DNA from: Desmodesmus armatus | Taxonomy: Eukaryota > Chlorophyta > Chlorophyceae > Sphaeropleales > Scenedesmaceae | Reading direction: 5' to 3' | Length of the DNA stretch: 64,000 bases | NCBI GenBank assembly: GCA_007449985.2 | Contig: VIIQ02000614.1 | Span: 496,001-560,000, forward strand | In this document: piece by piece, positions 47,287-59,533 of the stretch | Layout of the letters: every line of letters starts with the position of its first letter | Numbering within the stretch: the stretch's first letter is position 1 | Made by a program: the position numbers and the translations under genes | The notes under the pieces: generated by a model | The model's database searches: none | What the model saw: the letters and a program-made list of their open reading frames with translations, nothing else | What the model was told of the DNA's origin: nothing

Positions 47287-48157
47287 ATGCAGTTTGACAT
47301 GAACACGGCCCAGCAGTTGCTGACTGATGCCAACAAGTGCTTTGCCTCCATGCTGCCTGCGTCTGAGGGCAACCTGTCGCACCATAACGAAGGTGGGATG
47401 CACTCCCCCCCCCCCCCCCCCCCCACACACACACATGCTATCACACGTGCAGTGTTTTGCAGTGCAGCATTGCTGGTTGAACCATTGCCCTCCCAAAGGT
47501 CCTGATCGCTGGTCTGTTCTGCAGTTTCAGGGCATGCACAAGCCTATGTGGCAGCAGTGCAGGGCTTGCAGCAGCAGCTGGTTGCGTTTGGTGCACCAGC
47601 ACCCTCCAGCACAAAGGCTGCCCTTGAGCAGCAGGTGTCTGCCCTGCAAGCAGAATTATCTCGAGCTGTAAGTAAACCCTCCGCTGCTTTTAAGACCCGC
47701 ACTCACTGAGCATCTTGCTGCGTGTCTCCCTCATGTGTTTAACCCCAACACTGTTTGACTGTTTAACCACAACACACTGGTTCCGTGGGTACCTGTGAAG
47801 GACTGGCAGCAAAGCAGCGTCAACAAAGCAAGCCTTAGCATTGCACACAGTATAGGTCACACAGCGGTCACTGATACAGCACATCAAAGGTTGTTTGTGC
47901 ACCATGGGTGATTGCCCACGCACTGTCTTTTGTGTTGTGTTGCCCGTTGTGTTGCTGTGTCCTACACCCTGCAGGACGCCTTGCTGCAGGAGGCCAACGC
48001 GCTGGTGCAGCAGTGGCAGATGCAGTGCCAGGACATGCGCAGCAAGCATGAAGCTGTCATGACCAAAGGCATTGGAGCACAGGCAGTACCTTTGGCAGCG
48101 CAAGCGACTGAACAAGACGTAGGCATGGCAGACGCAGCAGCAGAGCCAGGCCAATGA
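47287..48157 (+). CDS. Small coiled-coil protein, possible Mediator subunit 28
   Basis: Exons 47287-47392, 47525-47667 and 47975-48157 join in frame to 143 residues. The N-terminus (MQFDMNTAQQLLTDANKCF) is helical, and the middle and C-terminal parts form a coiled coil (LEQQVSALQAELSRADALL, then ANALVQQWQMQCQDMRSKHE), ending in an Ala/Gln tail. Size and the pattern 'EL.R.DALL.......W....' resemble MED28 of the Mediator head, where a short helical protein ends in ELQRKDALVQ...W. The match is weak and other small helical subunits (MED9, MED11, BORC-type proteins) are not excluded. The splice sites and phase are clean, so the gene model is better supported than the function. Confidence 0.6.
47405..47424. 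repeat. Homopolymer C20 followed by an AC run
   Basis: Twenty C then ACACACACACAC, only 12 nt after the first donor of the MED28-like gene, on its sense strand. Length may be a sequencing or assembly approximation. Confidence 0.95.
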
Positions 48158-50416
48158 CCAGGCCAATATGGGCTGACTCACCACAGCAGCAAGCTGCCGG
48201 TGCCGCACACTTCGCCCACAGCCACAGCCAACTGCTGGCGTGGGTGCCATCACCAACCCACCGCTTGTCTGAGCTGTCAGGGAAGCTGAGACCTGCACGT
48301 TCCATCCTCGCACAGCCGCTGACGACATGCTGTGCCCCATCACAACACGTGGCATGTGCAGCCTTCGCAAATGCCTGAAGCTCACCCACCCGGCATGCAG
48401 CAGCGCGTATGCAGCCCACAGGCAGCACCCTGCACAGCCCCAGCGGTGCAAACTGCACAGCGCTATGGCTGGAACTCGGAGCCGACGTTACATGGTCCGT
48501 GTGGTGTGCTACACCACACCTAGTAGCGGCTTCGCCACTGCATGGCAGCCTGTTGTTGACCGTGCAGCTTCATGTCTAGGCACGTCTGCACTTGTCCCTT
48601 TCCACTGCCAGGGGAATGTGGCCCAAGCATGACAGCATGGCGTTGTTGCCATGCAGATTGAACTGGAAAGCGTCTGCATGTCCTGCACAAAGCATACGCG
48701 TGATCATGCATGGCTTCAACACAGCTGTCATCGACTGCTTGCATCATCACTGCAGCAGTACTCTTCAATTTGAAAAGTGGTGTATGCCACTTCGTGTCAT
48801 GACATGGACAATTTGAGCTGTCCTTTGTGTTTTGCATCATGTTGCATTTCTTAGTCTGAGTCATCATGAGCAGACCAGGCAGAGTTCATTGGTTATCATA
48901 CTGGTTGATGCAGCAGGGCAGACATGGCTTTTGTACAGCTTTGCAGCAGCCTGTGATGCCTGGTTGCAGGTAACGGATGCATTTGGTGTTTGCATAAGCT
49001 TTTGCAGCTTGATAGCTACAGGTGTAACAATGACTGATTGGTTGCCTTGGTGGCCGTGCTTTGCCATTGCCATACATGCACACAGAGCAGGAGTTGACAG
49101 GTGGCAGTGCCAATCACATTGCGACTACACAACTACTTGAACGTGCCTAGCAGCAGTTATGTGGGCACATGCCATGCCAGTGGCGGTGATCAATTGCATG
49201 GGCATGGGCGTGCAGAAGGACATGCAACATGCAAGCTGACCTGCACACACAGTGATGCTGCTGACGTGAGGCCAGTGAGAGGAAGATGTACTTACATCGA
49301 CGTGTATACATGCCAGAAGGCGAGCAAAAAGGGCGAGGACTCAACCCACTGCCGAGCCCAAAGCCACGAAGCACGAAACTCCAAACCTCGACACAACCCC
49401 TGCACTCTGAGGGGCATCACTGCAACTCGGACTCAAATAGCATAACTTATCATGCATATATGATGTAAAGACGCCCAGAAACAAGCAATCACCACACAAC
49501 TGGTCAATGCTGGTTTGACCAGGCTGTTCCTGCAGCCAAGAATGATCACAACACACCCCATCGGGCGGCTACATGTTCGGGCGCGACACTGCGTGCCTGT
49601 TGTTCCCATAGCTATGTCTCATGCCAGCCTGGCTACTGGGGTAACTAGACTTCCACTCTTGTCCTGTTACAAGAGACATGACAATGTGTAAATCCCACTA
49701 CACCATGCCGTAGCCACTCAGACCTGCAGGCAAATCATAGCCGTTACATCGGCGGCAAATAGGCACACATCATATGTGAGGTATGCCCTATCACCCCATC
49801 AACAAACACCTCTACCATCCCTGCCTCAAGAGCAAAACCACAGTACATTGTCACTACGTGCACACCCATTTACAAACAAAGCAGCTGCTTTGTGGGGAGA
49901 CAGGACAGTGACAGCTGCTTGCCGGCTTACAAACAGCACATCAAAGCGCGCCAACATGCATGCGCTTGGGGTTCTGGAAGCTGCAAGACACTCGCAAAAC
50001 TCAGACAGCAGCTGAAAGGAAGTTCCTGGGGCGGAGATATCAAACAAATGGACACTTCGCAGAGCTGGTGGCGAAAACCTGCACAACATAAACACCAGCT
50101 CTGTTGCAGCTCAACAAGATACAGCTGATCTGCAAAGCTGGCAACAGCGCTGAACCCACCAGCTGACCCGTACTAGCGGGTGCAGGATGCGCACCCAAAG
50201 TAATAACAAAACTGCATCGCAGCAGCCGAACATGACAACAAACACCCCACACACTGATCACACACTCTGCGCCCCCCAATGCACCCTACTAGGGTAGTAG
50301 TACCAACCGGGGTGGCCGCCAGGCACGCAGCACGTGGCAGCCGCTGCCTGGCATAGAAGCACTGCTGGATGCATTGCCACTACTGCTGCCCGTTTTGTGG
50401 CGGCGGCAGCAGCATC
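48158..50416. other. 2.3-kb stretch without a recognised gene
   Basis: Between the MED28-like stop and the PAP2 stop. Short ORFs only, none with domain character. The piece around 49270-49440 (with CCAAAGCCACGAAGCACG) differs in texture from its surroundings, but no structure or family could be assigned. Confidence 0.45.
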
Positions 50417-51709
50417 TTAGCTGTCACCAGGTGCGGATGCACTGCCACTGCTGCTGCTGCTGCCTGGCTGCTGTGGCAGCAATAGCCTCATGAACACTGC
50501 AAGCCCTGACACACTCGCAACAGCCAACAGGCCCCCTGCCATGGTATCACTCAGCCAATGAGACTCGGACAAGATCCGGCCTGCAGCTGTGGTGCCCCAC
50601 GCTGCTGCCCACACACCTAGGATGGCTGCATCCAACGCCAGCACACTGACTAGCGGTGAGACACTAGTGCGGCTAGCTGTGTCATCGCTGGTGTCGCTGT
50701 CGCTGCTGTTGCTGTTCCAGAGCTGCAGTGTGTAGGGCAGCAGCACGGTGAGCAGGCTGCCCACGACAAACACTGCTGCGCTGGTGTGACCACTAGGGAA
50801 GGAAAACGTGTGGTGCAGCGTGCTGGGACGTGCCCGTGCAAAGAGATGTTTGAGGGCATCCACCAGCAGGGGGTCCCCATGGCCCACTGCCCCGCAGGTG
50901 GCGAAGTAGAAGCCCCAGGCAGCTGCGAGAGCTCCTGCTGACTTGGCAGGGGCCTTGATGAGGCATGCTGCTGTGCAGGCCACCCACCCCAGCACACCAG
51001 CAGTGATGAAGGCATCTGAGATCCAGATATCTGCCATCAGGCGGAACGCCTCTGTAGTGCTGCTGGCCACATACTCATGGATGGCTTGGTCCAAAGCAAG
51101 GATAGGGTTGTTGTTAGTCAGCATGGGCTGCAGGGAAGAGCCGAGCTGGTCTGCTGCTGCTGGGAGGGAGGCAGCTTGGGCTGCACCACCGCTGTTTGCC
51201 AGCAGCTGCTGCAGCGCTGATGTGTCAGAGGCTGCCTCGGGGAGTGCTTGGAGCGGGTCCACTGTGCTGGCGATGGGGATGTTGCTTGCGATGAGGGCAA
51301 ACCTGCAAGCAGCATACAGAGCTTGTGGGTTGCAGGTGTGCCAAGCAAGCTGTAGATCCAAGCAACATACAGGTTGTGGTGTAGTGCGCTGCAGGACAGC
51401 ATGTCCCCAAATCCACCCCGACCTCAAGTACTACCATTCCACGATGACTCACCCAGCAATTGCTGACAGGCACGTTGCAGGCTGGGACATAAGAGAAGCC
51501 ACTACTGAGGCGCTCTGCAGCGTGCTGCTGTCCCGTTGGCGTTGGTCTGCTTCAGCCTGTTCGCTGCTGGACACCTGGAAGGCTGATACTTTGAGCCCGG
51601 CCCTCCTGGACCGGCTGCTGCACAGCAGAGGCCTGGAATGTCTGCATGATGCTAGTGTATGCATCCTGGCACTCTTGCCACTGCTGGCTGAGCTGGGATG
51701 TAAGCACAC
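50417..51709 (-). CDS. PAP2-superfamily lipid phosphatase, probably plastid-targeted
   Basis: Predicted membrane phosphatase acting on phosphatidic acid or a related phospholipid. Exons 51709-51453 and 51302-50417 join in frame to 380 residues. All three PAP2 motifs are present: KHLFARARP (K-x6-RP), FPSGHTS (PSGH) and GRILSESHWLSD (R-x5-H-x3-D, with Gly in place of the usual Ser). Five or six membrane helices surround them (for example AFITAGVLGWVACTAACLI, AAVFVVGSLLTVLLPYTL, MAGGLLAVASVSGLAVFM), with Ser-rich luminal and C-terminal segments. The first 50 residues are rich in Ser, Arg, Ala and Cys and poor in acidic residues (SSASSGKSARMHTLASCRH), as in chloroplast transit peptides, pointing to a plastid LPP (inference). 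It is divergent from the HPPK-DHPS gene. Confidence 0.85.
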
Positions 51710-52208
51710 TGTCTGAGGCAGTTGAATTGTTCAATGGTACTGCTTACAACCGCGCTGCCACGATCAGAGCTTGCATGGAGGCTTCGTCATGTATGGGATA
51801 TGGAGGACCTGGAACACGAGTAGACCGGAATCCCCTCAGATTCCCAGCATCAGCCAATAGGTCAACGCCAAGTTTGACAAGGGGCCCAGAGACGTCTCAG
51901 TCATAAATCATCACTTACAACCAACCATTTTTTACTACTGTGATGCAAGCTAGCCAAAGTGGGCCCTGCCCAATCCGTTGCCAACCGACATGAGAGAGAT
52001 GCCCAAAAACTGCCCCTGTAATAACCCGCCAGCATTCAGATGTTTTCAGAATGTGCAACTTAACGTGTTGCGTTCTAAAGTTCCGCGCCTGAGCTGCTGT
52101 GGCCTCAGACAACAGCTGCTGCCACTTCAGCTGTAGCTCGACTGGCATGTGGCAGCAGTGATGGAGCACCACCCAGCAACCTAGTCGGCAAACAGTTCAA
52201 ATGGCCCT
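51710..52208. promoter_or_regulatory. Divergent intergenic region, PAP2 / HPPK-DHPS
   Basis: 499 bp between divergent start codons. Both promoters should lie here. No recognised motif; slightly more AT-rich than the flanking exons. Confidence 0.4.
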
Positions 52209-55200
52209 GTGCTCACGACAGAAGCTTCCCCAGCTGCTGTAAGCTGCTACTACCACCCCACTCATGCTCTGTCCACATCAGCTCAGCTATGTGATGCCAG
52301 GTTGTGCTGTAATGCATGCAGCCAAGCTGCCCGCTTCCTGGGCACACAAGTGGGAGCCCCTTACGATGGCACGTCAGAGGTGGTCATTGCCCTTGGCACC
52401 AACCAGGTGAGTCTTATGAACTCACACAGTCACCTGACAGACAAACAGGAGGCATGTGGCACTGTCCTCAGACGCGGTTTTCCCTGCCGCTGCTTTGCAG
52501 GGCAACCGTGTAACAAACCTTCTCGATGGGTTGTCCGCCTTGGCAGCCCACAACATTGAGGTGCGCAGGATCGAGACTTGGGCCCTGCGTTGCAGCAGCG
52601 GGTGGGACGAGGGGGAGTCTTGCAGCTGCAGTGCAGCTGGTCCCGTGGACTTGCCTAGCAGTCATTGACAGCAGTCCTGACGCTATGCTTCAATGTGACA
52701 AGGCTAGAGAGGATTATCAGCCCACGCTGTTCGCATCTGATGCAGTCATGAGGGCAGTGGTTGGGTGATGGTGCTGACAGGTGTACCAGGGGGGGGGAGG
52801 GGGGGGGGGGGGGGAGATGCATGTGTGACAACACCCAGGAAGGCATAATGCAATGCAAGCACCTACATAGCTACAATGACTGTGGTGGCAAGAGTGGCTG
52901 TGTTGCTGATCTGCTTGTGCAGGTGTCTCGTGTGTCGCTGCTGTACGAGACAGCTCCCATGTACGTGACTGAGCAGCCAGCGTTCCTCAACGCAGCTGTG
53001 CTGGGCCGGACAGACCTGCCACCACTGCAGCTGCTGTACCATTGCAAGCAGATAGAGAAGCAAGCAGGTGTGGCGCCTCTTTGCCTTGGGCACTTGTTAG
53101 TCTGACAACAGGCATGGTTGTCAGCTGCAATGCTTTGCCCCAGTAGCTTATATGGACCATGTCGGGTGCATGGAGTATGTTGCAGCAGTCTAGTTCAGGG
53201 AGCCATGTGGGCTGCTGCTGGCTCTGTGTGCTTGCGTCAGCGTTGCTGTTGCACACATGAATATCGCTGCACATGTGCATGTGCATGTGCAGGGCGTGAC
53301 CTTGGCGGTGGTGTGCGCTGGGGCCCTCGCCCCCTGGATCTTGACATCATCTTCTACGGCTCACAGCAGGTCAAGCATGAGTCACTCAATGTACCACACA
53401 TCAGGTGGGGCGTGCTCCCCTCCACCTGCTCACTGTGCCCTCTTTCAACACATGTGCAGTGGGCCTACAAGCAGGCATGCCCAGGTTCACAACCTGGCTA
53501 CACACATGACGCACCCTTGCGAGAAGGGGTTTCTTGCTGTCGTCAGGCTTGCTTGGTTTGACTCACAGACTTACAACACCAGCAATGCTGCCAGTGCTCA
53601 GATGAACCCAGTGATGGTGTGCTGTTCCGTTGGCAACCCTCACCATCACATTGGCATGCTGTGGCATGCTGTCTTGTGCTATCTGTTGCTCTGGGGCTGT
53701 TGCAGTTGGCAGCAGCGTGCATTTGTGAAGGCCCCTATGGCTGACCTGCTGCTGCCTGAGGACATCCAGCGTGGCTACATCTATGAGCCACACCCCACAG
53801 CCTCAGTCCTGGATTGGCTGCTGCAGGCTGTGCAGCAGTGGGAGGCAGAGGGAGGGGAGGCACAGGTCAGCACGCCATGGCAGGCCTGGTTGACCGTACA
53901 ACGTCATTGGTGCATGATGCATGCCAGCCAACACGTTGGTCATTTGCAGCTTGGTGCAGCATGTACTAAACCCAGGTGGCTTGCCTGCACGACAATGCAT
54001 GAGTCAGTCACAAATCAGTGCATGCTTTGGCCTGCCGTGTAGTTCACACTGCACACGGATGTGCCGAATTGTCTGTCGGCGCAGGTTGGCAAGGGTGGCT
54101 TGAGCCGTGTTCTGCCCATCCACCGGCAGATCTGGGAGTTGGGCCGCAGCACTCACATCTGCGGCATCCTCAATGTCACCCCTGACAGTTTCAGTGATGG
54201 CGGGCAATTCCTGGGGGCAGCAGCATCACAGCAGCAGCAGGCAGCGGCGGCGGGCAGGAGGCAGCAGCAGCAGCATGTGTCTGCACCCCAGCCAGCCGCC
54301 AAGCGTGAACAGCAGGAACAGGATGCAGCAGCAACAGCAGTGGATGGCACCAGTCCTGCTCAGGGTGATGGCGCTGCTGATGTGGCTGCCAGCAGCAGTA
54401 GCAGCAGCAGTAGCAGCAGCAGCAGCATACCTGCTGAGTCAACGGGTGCCGCCTTGCACCCAGACAAAGCAGCTTCTGAAGCAGCAGCAGCAGCAGCATC
54501 CACAGCAACACCAGCTTCTGTCGTTGACGGTGGCAGCAGCAGCAGCGGCGGCGGCAGCCGCGGGGGGCGGTTGGACGTAGCAGCTGCCGTTGAGGCTGCA
54601 CGCAGCATGACTCGCGCTGGTGCTGCTGTGATCGATGTTGGTGGGCAGAGCACGCGGCCAGGCTCAGCGCGAATCAGTGTGGAGGAAGAGCTGGCACGAG
54701 TCCTGCCCATCATACGGTGAGGGCTGCATCGACACGTTGTAGGATGGGTGGGTGATGGCAGCTTCTTGCTACGCTGCAGGGCACGCAGTGCAGTATCATA
54801 ATGTGGTTTGTGGCGCTTGCTGCATGGCAGTGTTGGTGTCACAGCACACATGGCGCAGATTGGGGATTTTTTGAGCGTTTGTGGACATCAACGAATGTCG
54901 AGTCCTGCAGTATACTCGCACCCTCACAACAACCCAAGCCTGGTAGCACAATCAAGGACCATGCCAGCTGCCGATCTACAGGTGGTTGATATGTGCATGC
55001 TTGGCCTTCCTTCAGTGGCAGCCTTGGCAGCCTGTAAAACCTGCCTGGTGCTGTATCTACATGTCTGCAGGGCTATGCGGGAGGACTCTGAGCTGGTGCA
55101 TGTGCCGGTGTCCATCGACACCTTCAACTCCCGGGTGGCAGCAGAAGCAGTGTGGGCAGGCGCAGACATGGTCAACGACGTCAGTGGGGGGCTGCAGGAC

Positions 55201-55713
55201 GCAGCCATGTTCAGCACCGTCGCGCGGCTGGGGGTCCCCTACTGCATGATGCACATGCGGGGCGACTTTGCCACCATGACGCAGCACCCACACACCACCT
55301 ATGCATGTGTATGGGGTGAAGTGGGTGCTGAGCTCAAGGCGCGGGCGCAAGCAGCAGTAGAGGCAGGGATACTGCCCTGGAATATCATCCTTGACCCAGG
55401 GGTGGGGTTCAGCAAAACCTCAGAGGGGAATACAGAGCTGCTGGGGCACTTGGCCGCCATGCGGAGAGAGCAGCTGCGGGGTGTGTGGGGCCGGATGCCG
55501 CTGCTGGTGGGTCCCAGCAGGAAGCGGTTTATTGGGCGGTTGACGGGGCGGTATGAACCAGCTGACAGGGACCTGGGTACAGCAGCGGCGTGTGTAGCAG
55601 CAGTGGCCCAAGGGGCTGACATTGTGCGTGTGCACAACGTGCCTGTGGTTGAAGAGGCGCTGCGAGTCGCAGACGCTGTGTTCAGAGGCACATGGCCCGT
55701 GTATGATGACTGA
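52209..55713 (+). CDS. Bifunctional HPPK-DHPS (folate biosynthesis)
   Basis: Predicted 6-hydroxymethyl-7,8-dihydropterin pyrophosphokinase fused to dihydropteroate synthase, two successive steps of folate synthesis; mitochondrial in plants. Exons 52209-52406, 52501-52560, 52923-53067, 53293-53404, 53706-53865, 54085-54716 and 55071-55713 join in frame to 649 residues. HPPK part: EVVIALGTNQGNRVTNLLDG, VSRVSLLYETAPMYVTEQPAFLNA and GPRPLDLDIIFYG, with the catalytic Asp pair. DHPS part: GILNVTPDSFSDGGQFLG, VIDVGGQSTRPGS, SIDTFNSRVA, NDVSGG, CMMHMRGD, DPGVGFSKT, GPSRKRFIGRLTGR and the final ADIVRVHNV. All substrate-binding motifs are present, so both activities are expected; this is the sulfonamide target. 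About 115 residues of Gln/Ala/Ser-rich sequence (54215-54565) interrupt the DHPS barrel between SFSDGG and the next helix. The first 60 residues could be an organelle-targeting peptide. Confidence 0.92.
52789..52814. repeat. G-rich homopolymer tract
   Basis: Two runs of G, the longer 15 or so bases, broken by a single A, in the second HPPK-DHPS intron, on the sense strand. A G-quadruplex could form in the pre-mRNA. Confidence 0.9.
54215..54565 (+). repeat. Gln/Ala/Ser low-complexity insertion in DHPS
   Basis: In-frame CAG- and AGC-rich coding segment (QQQQ, SSSSSSSS, AAAAAA, SSSGGGSRGG) within the TIM barrel of dihydropteroate synthase, in the loop after the NVTPDSFSDGG strand. No splice pair that would remove it was seen. 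Confidence 0.85.
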
Positions 55714-55990
55714 GTGAAACATGCAAGTCATGTTCATGGCGTTTGCAAGGCTTCATCACAAGGGTTGGGCGCACAGAAGGAACGTGATAAGTTTTTCTAT
55801 GAAACATTTACACGCACAGACACATCGACGGGCTGCTTAAATTCCCGATTCCCGACTGGCTCGTCTCTGATCAGCAGGACTCAGATCTCAGCATTCCGCA
55901 TTGAACAGTGAACTTTCCCCACTAGTTCCACAAAGTGGCCCCCTCTAATTGTTAAATCACCGAAAGGGAGCTCCTGTGACCCAAGGCAGG

Positions 55991-58900
55991 ATGCCTGAGC
56001 TGCCTGAGGTAGAGGCCAGCAGGGCCCTCATTCAAAAGCATCTAGCCGGGCGGACTATCCTGGGCGTTACAGCTGCAGATGACACAAGTGGGTGCCTCAA
56101 ATGCCATGTCTATATGGTTGTAGAGGCAGGGGCCTGGGATGGGACTCTTGCTGTGGCAAATGGTGCAATGAAGTGGAGAGCCACACAATTTGCTCAACAC
56201 CTCATTCAAAGCACAAGTTGTGCTGCTGCTGGCGCATCCGCAGAGATTTTTGATGGTGCATCCAGCGAGGATGTGGTGGCAGCACTCCAGGGCAGGAAGC
56301 TGCTGGGGGCACACAGGAAGGGCAAACAGATGTGGCTGACGTTTGAGGGTGACAGACCCAACCTCCTCATGCACCTTGGTGAGCTGACTGCAGAAGTCCA
56401 ACAGCAAGAGGTTGCCTGCTTGACCTCTCAACACTGAATCAAGCCTTCAATGTCGATTTTGGGCCATCGTGCTGGGTGATGCACCCGCTGGTGTGTGCAG
56501 GGATGACGGGATACATCGCTGTCAGAGACAGTGAGGAGGCGGTACATGTGCTGGCATATGAAAAGTGAGTACAAATCCAAAGCTGAGCACCTCAAGGTTT
56601 AGGCTTGGTGAGGCTCTGGTTGGTTGGATCGGCAGTGGCAACCCTATGCTGACTTCCTTATCACCATGTTGCAGCCCTGTGATTTTGTGCAGAAACAGTG
56701 ACTGCATCCCTAGGCAGCACCACTGGCAGTGTGCACACACAAGGCTCCAACTTTGTTGCTGGACCTCACTCCTGCACTTTGCACGTGTGTGCTTCGTGCT
56801 GTGCTGGCTGCAGTGCCCCACATGAAACCACCAGCTGGCCGCCTCGCTTCCACAAGCTACTGCTGCATTGCAGCCCCAGACCAGGAGAGCCTGCAGGCGC
56901 CACCTGCGACTTTGCCTACTGCGACGCACGGCGCTTTGGCAAACTGAAGCTGTGTGACGGTGACCCTGCTGCCAGTGAGGCCATCAGCAAGCTGGGCTTT
57001 GACCCACTGACAGAGATGCCCGACCTGCAAGCCTTCCAGGTGTGAAAGGGTGTGTAAGGGGTCACCCTGTTGTGGGTATCCATGGTCAACGACAGGAATG
57101 TACTACCCTATTGGGCATGCGGGACGGTCCGCCCCAGCACACAGCAACCAGTGCAGCTCACAACAGAGAAATCATTGCCTCTAGGGCCTGGGACGCCTGG
57201 CACGTTCAGGTAATGCGTCACACACAGCGCAGCAACCTGTCGTGGTGGAAAGGCGGCAAACACTGTGTTGTGGGATGTGTGTGGTGGTGCAGGATATGTT
57301 GGCGGCCAGGGCCAAAGGTCAGACCCGCTTGAAGCCGTTGCTGCTGGATCAGGTGCGCCTCTGCAGAGCGATGGCACTTGCTTTGATCATGCAGTGTGGC
57401 TTTCCCAAAGCAGCAGCTGGATGAGCGCGGTGTTGCAGCACTTTGCTTTAGCAGGTGCTGAGCACGGATGCTGCATGATCTGCCGTTGCTCTAAGACTGT
57501 CTAAGGGTGCATTTCTTTGTGCTGCCACAGCCTCAACGTACAGAGCTCTAGCGCTGCTTGTGGAGGCAACTAGACAGGGCACCTCACACCAGCCCACCAT
57601 CAACTAAACATTGCAGTGTCTGCTGCTGCACTTGGCAGGGTTTCATGGCTGGTGTGGGCAACTGGGTTGCAGACGAAGTGCTGTGGCAGTCGCGGCTGCA
57701 CCCTGAGCAGCTGGTGACAGCAATGGGCCCGCAACACACTGCAGCCCTTCACCAGGCATTGGTCAAGGTGGTGGAGATCGCAGTGGCAGCTGATGCTGAC
57801 TCTGCTAAATTCCCCCAGGACTGGATGTTCCATGTACGGTGAGCGGCATTGGCAGCGTAAGCTTGTGCATGTTGGGCCTGCAAGGGTACAGCAGCGCCAG
57901 TGGAAGTGAGGAAGATCGGCCTGTGAGTTCCGGGCTGGCCCAGTTAGCTGCTGGTCTGCTGCTGCCAGTGGTGTCTGGCCGGCTGTGGCGCTGGTTGTGC
58001 TATCAGAGCATAACAGACCTGTTGGGTGTTAGTTATGAATGCAGTGGGTGTGGTGGTGTGTGCCACACACAAACCACCAATGGTTGACAGCACTGACTGT
58101 TTGCAAACAAGCAATTGCGGGGAGCTTGCACCTGCGTCTGGAGGGAAAGGGGGCAGGCTGAGGGCCTGCTTGCAGTTCTGCGTGCATTGTGGCAATGCAT
58201 GTACCGGCACCGCCCTTATGTGGATGCATGAGGTACTTCCAGAGTCCGTGAGGTCCAGTTATACATGAACTCTGCGCTACACCGCCTGTAGGTGGGGCAA
58301 GAAGGCAGGCACCCTGCAGGGTCACAAGCTGGACCACATCACAGTGGGATCGCGCACTTCCTGCTACGTGCCTGCTTTGCAGAAGCTGGTTGGTAGGTGT
58401 GTCACACTGCTGGATGGCTGGTGTGTTCAACGGAGTCCAGTGTGGCCTTTCCTGTTGAGAGCATGCAGCACAGTCGTCGTTTCACCTATGTAGCACTCCG
58501 TGTTTGCGTAGGACCAGTGATCTGGGCTGCAGTGAAGCAGAGGCTTCAAATGGCACACTTGTGTCTGTGTCATGCACTGCGATGTATTCACTGGCTGGCG
58601 CTAGCCTGCATCCTGAGTGATGTTGTACATGACACTGGCAGGTCTGACCTCCCAAAAGCCGCAAAAACCAACGCTGCTGAGGGAAGTGCCAGCAAGACGA
58701 AGAAGAGAAAGACACAGCAGGCCGCCATCCATGACGGCAGCGATGATGGCGGCGCAAGCAGTGATTCAGAGCACGAGGAAGGTGAGTGGGGGCCAGCCTG
58801 GCATGGTGGTTTTGCAGGCAAAGCAAGCAGTGCAACGGGCACACTGTCAAATGTTTTGGCAGCTCAGAGACAACAATACCCACTTGATCTAAGATGATAA

Positions 58901-59086
58901 TCATTTGCTGGTTTGAAAAGCTCGAAGGCTGAAGCTGGGCCACTTTGACCCCATTGTATGTACATTTACCTGCATAGTCCACCCCTCCAGCCTGCAAGAT
59001 GCTGTGCTTTTGCTGCAGGCCGTGCTGCCACGAAGCTGGTGAAGAAGAAAACACAAGTGAAGAAGAAACATGCCAAAAAGCGCTGA
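55991..59086 (+). CDS. FPG1: Plant-type formamidopyrimidine-DNA glycosylase (FPG/MutM)
   Basis: Predicted bifunctional DNA glycosylase/AP lyase that removes oxidised purines. Exons 55991-56087, 56244-56378, 56501-56564, 56814-57039, 57293-57352, 57639-57838, 58292-58396, 58642-58781 and 59019-59086 join in frame to about 364 residues. The protein starts MPELPEVEASRALI, so the catalytic Pro2 and Glu3 follow Met removal; the next conserved Lys is in HRKGKQMWL. Void-filling and H2TH regions: [45 protein letters not shown]. As in plant FPG, the bacterial zinc finger is replaced by the zincless hairpin (LDHITVGSRTSCYVPALQKL). The C-tail is Lys- and Asp/Ser-rich (KTKKRK, HDGSDDGGASSDSEHEEG, final VKKKTQVKKKHAKKR), probably nuclear-targeting. 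Choosing the donor at 58397, not 58393, restores the frame and gives LVGRSDLPKAAK, close to the plant sequence. It follows the HPPK-DHPS gene by 277 bp. Confidence 0.93.
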
Positions 59087-59533
59087 ACAGCGCGTGGATG
59101 TGGTGACGGTTTTGTAACAGATTGTGTTTTTTGTATTTCTGTCCATCTGGAGGTCAGTCGCAGATGGTTAGCCAGCCTTTGTGAGCGCTGCTGGTCAGCC
59201 ACATATGTAGCCACGGCAAAGTCTCGGGCGCGTCCTCTTTTCAGAGCAGTAGCATCATCATCAGTCTGTGGCAAGAGCTTTATGGTTTCTAAGTTCTCAG
59301 AGAAGTTGGCCGTGTTCTGAACTTGAAAACACGCCCCTGGTTGTGACCACAGCGGCGATCAGATGGTGGTGAGCAAAAGCCGATGATGGACAGCCTGTTC
59401 GGACTGTGCAGGCCCTGTGCGCCTGCGGTAGCTAGGTAGTTTGATCATTAAGTCAACAAGAAAGCCGTCATGAAACCTCGTTGCGCTGCAGGCCCCACCT
59501 ACGCAACCTTCAGGAGAACGCGCCCTGATCACT
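59087..59533. other. Intergenic region, FPG 3' / membrane-protein 5'
   Basis: About 0.45 kb. It contains the FPG 3' UTR with a TGTAA at 59113 and should hold the promoter of the downstream gene. No ORF with family character. Confidence 0.45.
59113..59117 (+). terminator. Putative TGTAA polyadenylation signal of FPG
   Basis: TGTAA 27 nt after the FPG stop, preceded by a T-rich stretch. Close for a 3' UTR but plausible in a compact algal gene. Confidence 0.35.

Noticed and set aside
49147..49445. Overlapping ORFs on both strands in the 48-50 kb gap
   Set aside because: No start context, splice sites or protein-like segments; not enough to call a gene.
53270..53292. GTGCAT palindromic run before an HPPK-DHPS exon
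   Set aside because: Three short repeat units next to the splice acceptor; simple repeat, no further structure.
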